Source: Vitrella brassicaformis (lineage: Eukaryota; Sar; Vitrellaceae). From it: 64,000 nt of DNA. The notes under the pieces were generated by a model. That model was given only the letters and a program-made list of their open reading frames with translations, did not search any database and had not been told where the DNA came from. A program made the position numbers and the translations under genes. How positions within the stretch are numbered: position 1 is the stretch's first letter; the number at the start of each line of letters is the position of its first letter. The DNA lies in assembly GCA_001179505.1 (NCBI GenBank), contig CDMY01000339.1, positions 38,747 through 102,746 of the forward strand. The letters are read 5' to 3'. Below are positions 32,709 through 44,424 of this stretch, one piece after another.

Positions 32709-35700
32709 CTACACATTGAAGTTCTGCAGCCCGTCACGAATCACCAATGCACCAGCCTGACAGACACGCACACACACACAATCCCACAGAAGTGTGTCCT
32801 CGTTTGTACCTTTGCGTAGGTTTCGAGCAGCATCTTGCTCGACGTGTGGCGCATCACGGCCTGCAACACACACACAGCACATCCACACAGATAGATATGG
32901 ACTTGTCCATCCACCCGCACCCGCTCAAACTCACCTGAGCGACGGCGAGGGGCACCGGGGGATTGAACGTGGCGGACAGAGTAGCGAACGAATGCCTGCA
33001 ATACAACAAAGAGACAGACAGATGAACATACTCATCAACACACGTGAGTGTGTGTGTGTGTGGCGGCTTGCCTGAGGATGTATGGGAAGACTCTGCGAGT
33101 GCGGCCGTCCTCGGTCACATCAACACCAGCCCTGCACACACACACACATGTCAAGCAACCAGCCACAACGAAGGAGAGAGAGAGAGATGGGGACATACGA
33201 CCACGCTCACACACACACAAATTACCTGCGGGCCGTGTTTTCTAGAGCGAGCTTGAAGCACCCTGCCAGCCACACACACATTCACACGTGTTTCTGGATT
33301 GGCTGCGCTCCCTGCCGGCCCGCCTCGCCGCCAATTTTTTACGAACGTATTTCTTTTTGCAGCGGTTGCGTCTTCATTTGGTCCTCGAACACGCGCTGGT
33401 AGAAACACCGACCTGCGCGGGCACACCCTTACTCATTCAGTGGTCCATCCATCCATCCATCGGTGTGTGTGCGTGTGGGTATGGGTATGGGTACCTGTGC
33501 GCGGCCTTTTCTCCAGCTCCCACCTACACACACATATGGCTGATGGATTGATGGTGTTGTCCCATGTGTGTCGGGTGTCCGTATGTGTGTTTGGCGGGGG
33601 GGGGGGGGCCTACCATTGTTTCATTTCTCTGAGTGCGATGGGCGTGAGGGGGATGGTGGCACCTGATGTGGACGTCTTGCTCCCTGACGCATGCACGCAC
33701 ACACACACACACAAACACATCTGGTGTGATTCATTAGCGTGGTTTGGGTGTGTGTGTGTGTGAGTACCTCTGACTCGCAGAGTGGCCCTGTCCATATCGA
33801 CATCCTCCCACCGAACCTGCACCAACTCGGAGGGTCTCAAGCCAAGACCTGCTCACACAACAAAGCCACGCGTGTGTGTGTGTGTGTGTGTGCAGACAGA
33901 TACACGAACACACCCACCTGCGCCGAGCCCGAACAGGGCTCTATACATGGGAGACGAACATGCGTCGAGCAATCGACGCACCTGCACGCAGCGATGGGGA
34001 TGGAACACACACTCGCAGACAGACAGACGGACACGTGCGCATGGCGTACCTCGTCAGCGGTGAAAGGGATGATCGGCCGGGTGCGTCGGGTTGACCCCTG
34101 CAGCACGTGCACACATCAACAGATGTGCAGAGGGTCAACAGTGGATGCATGTCTGTGTATGGTGTGACCTTGATGACTCTGAAGGGGGGCATCTTGGCGA
34201 CGCGGCCCGAATACACACCATACTTCAATGCGGCCTGAATCACAGACACATCGCACACACCCAGGGATATTCTGACACGCCAATGGCACCCACCCACCCA
34301 CACACGCACTTGGTATGCTGCCTGGTGCAGTGAAAGAGTCCGCGCGCTGCAGCCTCTCTCCTTGAGCAACCTGATATATCAACGGATCCACGCTTGACGC
34401 CATGGTCTCACGGTGTCTCTGTGTGTGTGGGCGATGGGTGGTATCTGTTTACCTACCTTAGGTAGTCTTCCCAGTGTTTCGGGGTGAGATCAGTCAGCGG
34501 CACACTGCCCAAATGCTGCTCACACGCACATCATCACATACACAGAGGGAGGAGGGCCATGCCATCCGTCCGTATGTGTGTGTGTGGGGACACTCACCTT
34601 GAGTATGTGTGTCCAGAATCCCTTTTCGACGCGAATGGTGTGCGCGCCGACCTCCTCTGCCCTACAGGTGGGTGGGTGGATCCACACACGCACACACGTG
34701 TGCTGTGGAGTGGAGTATGGGTGAATGCACTGACTGACTCACCTGACGGGCAGGAAAGTCTTGGTCACGAAATCTTTCAACGTTTCCTGACGGACGAATC
34801 GATTATCGTGTTGACAGACAGACACATGCATCGATGGATGCACACACCGGTCGTTCGTCGATCTTGAAGCCGCACTCAGGGCAGAAGCGGGCCTTCTTGG
34901 GCAAAGACGCCCCACACGACGGACAAAAACCTGCGACACACACATGACTGCGCCCTTAGAAGAGAAAAGGTGTGTTCGTGTCCCGGATACCTTTGTTGGT
35001 CTTGGCAGCTCCGGCGTCTTCTTCTTGTGGGTACAGAGGGGCAGCCGCCTGAAGCAGAAACAGAGGCATATGAATGTCTTTTCGTCTTCCTCCCTCCCTC
35101 CCTCCCTCCCTCCCTCTGTGTGTTTACTGACGAGGTGTTCTGCCCTCTGGCGCGCCATTTCTGTCTGCCGGATGGCCGTGTCAGGCCGCCTCGGATGACG
35201 ATGCTGCTGATGGATACACACATGGACACCAAAACACACGTGAGGGCCTCTCGTGTGCGCGTGCACTCACCCCGTCTGTGTCGGTGTGGTCGGTGAGAAT
35301 GGTGTGGATGATGTCGGCCTTCCTCATGTGCTTCGACACATAGCGATCCATCTACACTTACAAGAAAACACACAAGTGGGTCTGTCTGCATATTCACGCA
35401 GGAACGCCCATTTCTTTACCTCTCTGCAGATGCTTTTGAGTTCCACCACAGTCAGCTTCTCGAGCGACGCCCTTGTGTGCCGATGGTGTGCGCCGCTGTG
35501 GTGATCCGCACCCACTGCAGATGCACCCGCCGCGCTGCACACGCGTAGACCACACACAAGAAACACATTCAGATGGTCACAGGATTGGTCTGCTCGAGGG
35601 GGAGGGAGGGAGCGCACCTGTCATCGCTTTCTGGGTCTCCTTGGTGCTGTGTGTGTCGGTCGCCATTGGCCGTCCTGTCGTTGTAGAGCACCAGGCGGTC

Positions 35701-36164
35701 AATCAGCTCGTCCTTGCGGCCTTTAGCCGACACACACAATGTCCGGCTGTCATTGCAGACACACACACATACACACATACACACATACACGTGGCTGTGT
35801 GCATCCTCCATCCATCCATCCATCAATGCGTACCAGATATCTCTCAGCTGAGTGACCTTCATGCCCTCGAGCGACGGTCGGTCGAATGGCCCATACCTGT
35901 AAGCACACACACAACACACGTCTGTGTCTGACCCCACTGCCTGCCGTAGAGCTCACTGGTCACTCATTGTAGTTGTTATGGGCGGCATGGAGGGTATTGG
36001 CAGCGGGGTGGGGTGGTCCATGACATCTGCACGCAACGCAACACAACACATCACAACGAAACTCACAGACACATGACTGTTGTGTTGTGTCTGCTTACGT
36101 ACCTTTGCTGCCGCTCGTTCCTCTTTTCCCAAATGACACAGACGGGCGCTGTTTGCCACACACA

Positions 36165-36196
<32 letters not shown>

Positions 36197-36330
36197 CCAC
36201 ACACACACTCACGCAGCGCGCCCAAGCGTACCTTCACAGCAGTTGCGGCATATGCGTGCAGGTGTGTCGTGGCAGCCCTCTCATCATGCGACAGGGACGA
36301 CGGCAGCAGGAACACTGTCGGCAAACGCAT
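32709..36330 (-). CDS. SAP-SAP-zinc ribbon tyrosine recombinase (integrase family)
   Basis: About 20 exons join in phase to the stop at 32709-32711. Order: a basic N-terminus; SAP 1 (LEGMKVTQLRDIC... KGRKDELIDRLVLYND, 35880-35650); SAP 2 (LEKLTVVELKSICRE... SKHMRKADIIHTIL, 35470-35270); a zinc ribbon (FCPSCGASLPKKARFCPECG, about 34920-34870); a core-binding domain (FVTKTFLPVR, LTDLTPKHWEDYLR, LLKERGCSARTLSLHQAAYQ); then the catalytic domain: VRRLLDACSS, GLRPSELVQVRWEDVDMDR with the first Arg, GSKTSTSGATIPLTP with the hairpin Lys, YILRHSFATL (Tyr for the usual His, Arg kept), AVMRHTSSKMLLETYAK with the nucleophilic Tyr. Such enzymes cut and rejoin DNA. SAP domains bind A/T-rich DNA. One intron uses a GC donor (33070). 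The many introns argue for a long-resident host gene rather than a recent element. Confidence 0.87.
36157..36196 (-). repeat. (CA)n(GA)n microsatellite in an intron
   Basis: On the transcribed strand this is (TC)n(TG)n inside an intron of the recombinase gene; similar tracts lie in introns at 5488-5530, 47567-47617 and 53411-53445. Confidence 0.9.
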
Positions 36331-36342
36331 CACCGCACGGCT

Positions 36343-37072
36343 CTCACACAAGATCTCTCAACAGCTCGGCGCTGCTGGGTGTTTGTGTCATGGCCCTCGG
36401 AGGCGAGCGCAGGTCAACAGAGCAAACTCGTCATCGGCCTCACAGCCGTGGTGGATGGCTGCAAACAGACGGGCAGACAGAGGAGGACAGAGGAATGACT
36501 TGCAACCCAGTGTCCTGTTGAGGTTTCAATCGGCTCTCTCTTCCCACCTGTGGGCAGCCTGGCCGCCCTCTGATGAGTTCGGGCTCCAAACTCACCCAGA
36601 TCTGTCCGCAATGGTGCGAGCTCGAGTGAAAAGAGTTTCCTCTTTCTTTTCCTTCTTTCTTTCGCTGGATGGTCCTCTGGACTCCCACTGGCCAATCTCG
36701 TGCACTGAACAAGGGAAAGAAATGTGTCAGCTGTGAGAAAGAGGGCAATTCGATCCTCACTCGATCACCGACTTCGACAAATTCGTTTTGCTGTTTTATC
36801 ACATCAATCGCTCCGCAGGGAGACCATTCACAGGACGAGTGAAAGAAACAGCCGAAAGGAGCGCAGCAAAGGCTGGGGGTTTGGCGGGGGCCTAAAATGC
36901 GAGCTCACATTCTTCGCCGGGGATGCAGTGAGGGCAGATGGGCTCTCACCCACAGTCTTAGAGGGCTTCAGATCTGCTTCGCGTTGCTGCAGCTGACAAA
37001 GATCTCTCGTGGCCTCGTTGTGTGACCGACGCAATGTTCCTCCTCGTGGTGAGCCAACAGCCGCTGAGCCGC
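36343..37072. repeat. Long repeat R1, copy 1, upstream of the recombinase gene
   Basis: Shares most of its length with 43753-44424, starting at CTCACACAAGATCTCTCAA and ending at ACAGCCGCTGAGCCG, with small insertions and deletions. It ends 13 bases upstream of the putative start codon of the minus-strand recombinase gene. It contains a minus-strand frame with NEATRDLCQLQQREADLKPS, which is also readable in copy 2, so it may carry an upstream exon or be a relic of another gene. Confidence 0.85.
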
Positions 37073-37160
37073 CTTGAGGCACCGTGAGAGCACCAAGAGC
37101 ACTGACGTACGTGCTGGGCCGTTTGCTCGGCACCATTGGTTATCTGTGTGTGTCTGTGCA

Positions 37161-37777
37161 GCAGGGAATATTACACGCACTGCACACTGTGTGTCAATCA
37201 GGCGGGAGGCTCAACTACGGCCTGCGTGAAATCGTCGCGCAGCTGCTGCCAGCAGCAGGAGGCGGCTGACTATGCCATGGCGGTGTGCATATCGCAGGAG
37301 ATCAACGCGGAGCTGCAAGCCGACGTGTGAGCGAGATGGTCAGATAGAGCTGAGAGGACAACGGACAACACAAATGACATGACGTATATGTCTATGTGTG
37401 TATCAGATTGATGCAATCTGACCAAGGAGGTCGTTCAGTGCCGCTGGGTGACATGGCTGACCGAAAGGTCCGCTTGCCCAACTCGCCCACGCCCGTGTGA
37501 GCAGCATTCATTTGGTGGTGTATCTGTGACCGACAGACATGCATCGGGAGCGGCACATCGCCGTCGGGCGAGTGCTATGAAGTGGTGTGTGACGGCACCG
37601 GGAGAGCCCCCACGGCCAGCGAGGGGCGACTCATTGGCGGCATCGACAAGGTCTGCGATGACAGTGGCGTTGCGAGAAGGGGAGGTGTTTCTGTCGATGC
37701 GGGAAGGGGAGGTGATGCGGCCATGGGGGCCTTGCTGTGTGCAGCTGCGATTGGTCAGCATTTTGGCTGACGAATGA
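37161..37777 (+). CDS. Hypothetical protein, three exons
   Basis: Exon 1 (about 37161-37327) reads YYTHCTLCVNQAGG and AADYAMAVCISQEINAELQA. Exon 2 (about 37407-37496) reads SVPLGDMADRKVRLPNSPTP. Exon 3 reads MTVALREGEVFLSMREGEVM and ends LRLVSILADE at 37777. Donors GTGAGC at both junctions give agreeing phases. No family recognised; the 5' end is not found. Confidence 0.35.
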
Positions 37778-38199
37778 ATGAAGTCTTAAGCCAACAGGCT
37801 GCATTGTTTTGGGGTGAGGTCTTTCTTGCCCACTGACTGACAATGCTTTTTATGAATCTTGTGGACGAGCGAATGGATGGATGGATGGAACACAGGACCG
37901 CTCCTTTTTGTGGACGGATGCTGCCCCATTGTGAGAAAGTGTGTGTGTGCGTGTGTGTGTGTGTGCGCGCGAGAGACGGCCGTCGATGCTTCCTGCCACA
38001 CATATGGACAGAAGAATGCATAGACACTGGCCAGACGCTCAAAGGCTGATTCAAATCCTTTGGGCGAATGGCAGGCAGCGTCTAGCCGTGTGTGTGTGCG
38101 TTGAATCTATCTGTAACCGAGACGCTCGTCAGTGTCAATACAATTCAATCGACACACGACGAATCCTCCACACACTTGCTAACTCAGTCAGTCAGTCAG
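37778..38199. other. Intergenic region
   Basis: (GT)n at 37938-37968 and a short CAGT tract at 38184-38203. No gene seen. Confidence 0.6.
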
Positions 38200-41100
38200 T
38201 CAGTGTCTGCCGTCAGCTCTGCGATCTATTTGTGCCTCGAGTCGTGTCCTCTCCGTCTGGACGAAGCCGTGGGTTAGCTGCCCTTCGTTGCGCATGACCT
38301 GGTTGTACAGGTCACGGTGCGCCTCGAACAAGCCCACTGATGGCAGCGGCACACCATCGCCATCACGACCCACAGGCGATGCACCCTGGCCCTCTGCTGT
38401 GGCTGCTGTGACTGCCGTGGTGAGGGCTCTGGCCCACTGCTGCATGAGGTGGGGGTCATGCGCACCCGTTGGGCGGTTGTAGCGGGCCATGTCGTCTCGG
38501 TGGCGGCCGACGTCGGGCACAAATCGGGTGAGGTACTCGCCCTTGGTCGAGAAGCGATGGATATTGGCTACGTAGTGGCTCGTGTTCTGAACGCACGAAT
38601 CAACGAATCAATGATTCGTTCGATCGTATACACACAAAGACAAGTGTAGTGTGTGTGCGTGTGTGTGTGTGTGTGTGTAGGGTGGCTTGCCTGCTCTAGT
38701 TCGTCTCTCATGGGCTGGAATGGGCTGCCGGGTCGCATGATTGTGTTGCGCTGGGCCGTCTTCCAGAGGTCGGGCCACTCGATGACGTCCATCAAACGCC
38801 AGTACACCTTAGGTACACAGAGAGTGGATGGACACACAGAAACAGACAGACAGACAGAATGCATCTCCCTCTCTCCCTGTGAATGTGTGTGCGAAGGAGG
38901 GGGGCAGGGGAGGTACCGACCGAGACGATCCTGCCGTATTCCTCGAGCAGCTGTCCCTCAGGCGGGTGGCTGCACACAACACACAACAAGGCAATCAACC
39001 ACCCAGCCATACATTCATGCCAGCCAGCCACGCAGAGCCTCTCCCTCTTTTGCTCACTTGCTGAGCATTTCGAACGTGCAGTGGATGACCATGCTCAGCG
39101 CCAGAGTCACCTCCGTCTGCCGGTATTCATCACACCCAGGGCTCTCCTCCTCCCCCTCCTCCTCCTGCTGCTGCTGCTGCTGCTGCCGCGGCTGGCCTCT
39201 GGGTCTGGCCTCATCCAGGCATGTTGCCCACAGGCAGGCCAGCATGCTGGCCCCGTCGTAGCAGCGCCCCGCCACTATCAGCTCGTAGGCGGACTTAGCC
39301 ACGTTCCCTGTGAATAGCACGCACCGGTAGAAGCCGTAAAACTCGCGCTGCAGCTCTGCAAGAGTGGGGCGCTGTTGCTGCTGCTGCTGGCTGTCGCTGC
39401 GGTGCTGCTGGGGCGGCCGATTGTTGTCGCCAACGACCGCGGGGCTTTCTTCGGGAAACCTGTGCGGGGCCGCGCGCGTCGCCTGGTCCTGCAGACATGC
39501 ACACAGAGACAGATGGGCCTCGATGGATGGATGGATGGGATCATGTGTGTGATTGTGCATGGACGCACGGACCTTATGTGTGAGTAGGAAGCTGTTCTCG
39601 CCGTCTGGGTCGAGGTCGACGATGACCTCTGTGAGGGCCTGGGTGACCTCGTCGGGCTGGCCGGCCTCCTGCGGCCGGAGGAGCTCCCTGATCTCGGGGT
39701 GCTGACGCATCGCCTGATCCACCTGCTGCCTCAGCAGATGACGGTCCAGTGTCACCGTTGCGTGCCTCCTGTGGCCCCTGATGCATCAAGGCAAATGCAG
39801 GGCACAGATACACACACATCCACGGCTGTCTGTCGGTCTGTCTGTCTGTCTGTCTGGGTGGGTGGGTCGGTTGGTGCCTACCATGTGTTGCGTGTGTATG
39901 TCCAGTGGTAGGCGACGAAGAGGAAGATGAAGCACTCGAGGCTGCGGAGTCGGGGGTCGTGTGCCTGGTCCTTGACGGCCTGCACGTTGAGGGCGTTGGG
40001 CTGCCAAAAGCGAAGCATGTAGTAGCAGTCACCTTCCTCGTTCAGGTACTCGTGGCGACGGCCCGCGAAGGCCTGTTGGTGGGACATACATACAAACATG
40101 TCCATCCATCCATCCATCCGCGCGTGCATGCAATGCGTACGGTGTAGATTTCGGTGGCTTTTGCGAGTATCCCGAGGCGCCTTTCGTGCTCCTGCCAGTC
40201 GTCCACTCCTCGCTCAAGCGCCTGTGGATGGCCAGTCACCACCATGCATTGCGTTGCATGAGCCCTCCCGTGCGGTCTCTCGCATTCATCCATCCGTACC
40301 AGGTTGTCTTTCTCGATCTCGTCGATGAGGTGTTGGGGCACCTGCCGCTTCAGGTAGTCCACAACCAGCCCCCCATACTCATGCGCATCGCTGGCCACCA
40401 CATCCGCCCCGCCCTCGCCGCCTCCCTCCCTCTCCTCTGTTGGCCAGCTGCCACCATTGCCATTGCCATTGTCATTGCGATTGCTCGCCTCTGCAGGGTG
40501 CTGGTGGTGTGTGGGTGGGAATATGATGCTGAGGTTGTCGATGCATCGGGCGGCGTAGGACTGGTCGACGTATACGGCGACGTAGGCGTTGGTGCCGTTG
40601 GCCGACCTGGTGCCCTCCGCATGCAGCATCACCTGACATGACACAGAGAGAGAAACATAGGCGGATGGATGGATGGATGGATGGGGAAGCACCACATGTG
40701 TACTGACCTCCTCTGATGTCACGGTTGACACGTTTGAGTCGCCGACTCTGTACCAGGTGCCTTGCACAAGGTTACGCAGATACGCCCAGTAACGACCTGC
40801 ATACAAACATACAGTGGGAGAAAGGACACAACGGACACGAAGGAAGCATGAATGGCCACATTCACTCTCGCTTTCCCTCTACGCACCTTATCCAGCTTCA
40901 CCCTGCGGACCCAAAGACAGGCACACAGCACACATATAGACACACAACACATGTTCTCTCTCCCGTCTGCCTGCCTGTATGTATGTATGTAAGTGTGCGT
41001 GTACGCACCTGGTGAATCCACAGTGCGTGCAGGTGGTAAGGGTGGTCCTGCATGTGCCCATGCGCCTTGTCGATCTTCCCCCTGAGCGTGTTGACCCGGC

Positions 41101-43723
41101 TCTCCAGCTCGCGACGCTGCTCCTCAACCACACTGGCCGTGGCACCCAACACACTCGCCGCGACATGGACCTTCTCAGCCGCACCATCGCCCAAGCCCGA
41201 CAGCAGTGATGTAGCAAGTTCGTCGTCCGTCTGGTGGCCGACGTGTGTGGCCTTCTCGAGTCGCTCGAACAAGGTGGCGGTCGAACGGATGGCCGCCTCG
41301 CTGATATGGCTAAACTGCTGCAGCTTGCTTTCCAGCTGCATCGTGACACAGAGGGAGACAGGTGGATGTTCACACAACCCTCTTGTCTGTGTGTGCCTGG
41401 GGTCCCACCAGTGCTTTCTCCTGCTTGAGCTTGGCGCACGACTTCCTGATGGCGAGTGCCTCGGTCCTGTTGGCGTACATGAAGCGGTCAACGAAGATGG
41501 GCGTGGCGAAGCGGAAGGGGTCGTTGAGCTGGACCTGCTGCTCGGCCGTGTAGTCGAACACCACACGAGGCAGCTGGAAAAACAGCACACTCGGGCTGCG
41601 CTTCATCCACCACTCACTCTGCACCTGGTGTGCACACAAGACAACACAAGGTGATGCATACAATGGAGGACACGCCGTCTGTCTGTCTGTCTGTCTGTAT
41701 GTCTGACCTGTATGGTGCTCCTGCCTGGTCGAACTCCTTCAGGCACTTGGTACTCGGCTTGGTTGAAGTTCTGGCTCTCCCATCCGCCGTACAAGTTCTG
41801 CTGCTTGAGGTCCAGAATCACCTGGTGAAACTCGCGCGTCTCGTGCTCTTCCAACACACCACCACTACCACTACCGGTCCCCTCCTGGCGGCCCGCATCT
41901 CTCGCACCGTCATCCATGACGTCGGATTCCCTGGGAGCGGCCGCAATGGTCGCTGCAGGTGGCTGGGGCCGCGTGCGGTGGAGCAGAGGGGCGAGGAGCG
42001 ACAATGGCGCGTTGGCAGGAGCCGTCAGTACCTGACACACCGAAGAGCAATGCACGAACTGCCTACTCTCCCTCCCTCCCTGCTCATGCTCACCTGCACT
42101 CCCTCTCCAAAGAAGACCTGCCTGAGCACACTGACGCCCACATTGCCCGCCGCCTCCTGCTGCGGCGGCTGCTGCTGCTGCTGCTCGTCACCCATATTGC
42201 CCATGCTCATCTTGTCCGCTCCATTAGGTGCTCCTGCCGCCGCTGCTGCTGCTGCTGGTCCTGCGGAGTGCTGCTGTGTATTGGTGGGTGGAGATGGGAG
42301 GTGGGTGCTGACGGGTCGTGGCAGAACCATCGCACCCTGCATGAAGCCTGATGGGGTGAACAGATGCAGACAGACAGACAGACAGGGAGATGGTGTCGTG
42401 TGCGGCTTTGTGGGGCAGTCTGACCTTCCTCTAGCCGTTCGAAGAATTCGCCTGAAAACTGCCCCACATCCTCCTGTGTGCCTAAAGGGATGGACCGACC
42501 CAATTAAACCATCCACGAACCGCACACACCATTAGGTATGCATGACGGTGTGTGGCCGCAGCAGTGCAGGTGTGTACCGTTCTCGTCGACCAGGTGGCTT
42601 AGTACCTTCCTGGGGCTAACGCACTTGCGCTTCGACAGCAACATGTGCGCAAACAGACGGCGCAGCTCCAACACTATGTGTGAGGACAGCCACCACACAC
42701 ACAATTCCCTCGTACGTATGCCCGTGCTACATGTGCATGTCTGCCCCGATTGCACACCTAGAGATTGCGATGCTGTCTGTCCCCTCCGTTTAGCGGCGCT
42801 CGAGTGTCTGATACGACACACCAACGCGCGTAAGACTCTAGAGCCCCTTAGGCTGCATTTGTTGTCGTCACCGTCTCGCTGACTCCTCGCCCAGCGGCGC
42901 AGCATCGGCCATCGTACCCTCACCCTCACCGCTAGCAGCACTGCACAGACACACACAAAGAAAGAGAGAGAGAGAGATATGACGCCACCCAAGGCCCCTT
43001 GAAGTGTTCCCTTACTGACCCATCGGTGGTCTCTCTCTCGCTTTTTGCCGGCAGTTCGCTTTCCTCGCGATAGCGCAGCACACAGTCGACAAGGCCGGGC
43101 ACCAGGAAGAGCGTCTGGAGGGAGAAATTGACGTGGTGGGCCGATAGACAGAGAGAGGGACGCACGAATGGACGCAGAGAGAGGGAGAGGTGCGTGTACA
43201 GGTATGTTTGCCTTTCGCAACTCACGGTTTCCGATGTGTTGGAGTCCGCACGGCTCGCCTTGTTTCCGTCCTCGCTTGTCTGGGCCTGACGGGTCGGCCG
43301 CATCTAATGGTGGGTCCGTCTGCTGCTCTGGTGCGATCTGCTGCTCCTCATCAGACATGGCGGGGGCTGACAGAAGTGGACAACACCACGGTGGTCGGTT
43401 GGTATGAGTGGCCTCCACATCCATCCCCTGGTGACCTGCACACACACACAACGCACCCATCGTCCATCTGTCGGCCGCTCACAGACAGACATACCTCCCC
43501 GATCATCTGACTGCACACGCAGCAGCGAGGCGAGAGCAGCCTGCACATCGCCCCTCTCCTCCAGAAGCTTCTCCCTGATTGCACGACGTCCTTTTACACG
43601 CGCCGATGCCTTTATGTGCTTATGGTCGCCGGCTGACCTTGCGGCCGCCTCGGGGAAGCCCATCTCGATGATTGACCGCAGCTTCTCGGCAAAACCACCG
43701 CCACAAGGCGCTGAAAGCCACAT
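38200..43723 (-). CDS. UBA-USP protein like USP25/28, apparently without catalytic residues
   Basis: Large gene of about 20 exons on the minus strand. The N-terminal UBA domain is recovered by removing a 63-base intron: EKLRSIIEMGFPEAAAR joins EKLLEERGDVQAALASLL. Then come CGLQHIGN and LFLVPGLVDCVLRYREE (start of the USP fold), LRRLFAHMLLSKRKCVSPRK, GTQEDVGQFSGEFFERLEEG, FFQLPRVVFDYTAEQQVQL, a coiled-coil insert, PYHLHALWIHQ, GRYWAYLRNLVQGTWYRVGD and NAYVAVYVDQSYA. The C-terminal half (PNALNVQAVKDQAHDPRLRS, SAYELIVAGRCYDGASMLAC) resembles the helical region after the domain in USP25/28. The NTCW-type Cys box is not found, the catalytic His of GHYWAY is Arg (40792-40794), and a 16-base exon just before it carries TAA (40888-40890). 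Either a pseudoenzyme or a decaying gene. Confidence 0.8.
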
Positions 43724-43752
43724 GGCGGGCCACGCACTGACGGGGCCCAGCC

Positions 43753-44424
43753 CTCACACAAGATCTCTCAAGAGCTCGGCGCTGCTGGCATTGAGTGTCT
43801 GTGTCATGGCCCTCGGAGACGAGCGCAGGTCAACCGAGTATCCATGGCTGCAGACAAATGAGGACAGAGGCATGACTTGCGTCCTAGTGTGCTATTGAGC
43901 TTTCAATTGGCTCTCTCTTCCCACCTGTGGGCAGCCTGGCCGCCCTTTGATGAGTTCATGCTCCAAACTCACCCAGATCTTCCTCCGCAATGGTGCGAGC
44001 TACAAACTCTTCCTCTTTCTTTTCCTTCTTTCTCTCCTGAATGGTCCTCTGGACTCCCATTGGACAGTCTCGTGCACCGAAATGGTCAAAGAAATGTGTC
44101 TATTCCGTGAAAAAGTGCAGTTCGATCCTCACTCGATCACCGACTTCGGCAAATTCGTTTTGCTGTTTTATCACATGGACCGCTCCACAATGAGCCCATT
44201 GACACGACCGGTGAGAGAAACAGCCGAAAGGAATGCGGCAAAGGCTGGGGGTTTGGCGGGGGCACAAAATGCGAGCTCACCTTTTTCCTTTGTGAGGGCT
44301 CCCGCGTACTCCTCCAGAGGGCTTCAGATCTTCTTCGCGCTTCCTGCAGCTGACAAAGATCTCTCGTGGCCTCGTTGACCAGCGCAATGTTCCTCCTTAT
44401 GGTGAGCCCACAGCCGCTGAGCCG
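43753..44424. repeat. Long repeat R1, copy 2, upstream of the UBA-USP gene
   Basis: Counterpart of 36343-37072. It ends 30 bases upstream of the putative start codon (43723) of the minus-strand UBA-USP gene, in the same orientation relative to the gene as copy 1. Its minus-strand frame reads LVNEATRDLCQLQEARRRSE. Confidence 0.85.

Noticed and set aside
38200-44424. NEATRDLCQLQ frame in repeat R1 as the first exon of the UBA-USP protein
   Set aside because: No donor-acceptor pair in phase joins it to the UBA exon, and the same frame lies upstream of the unrelated recombinase gene.
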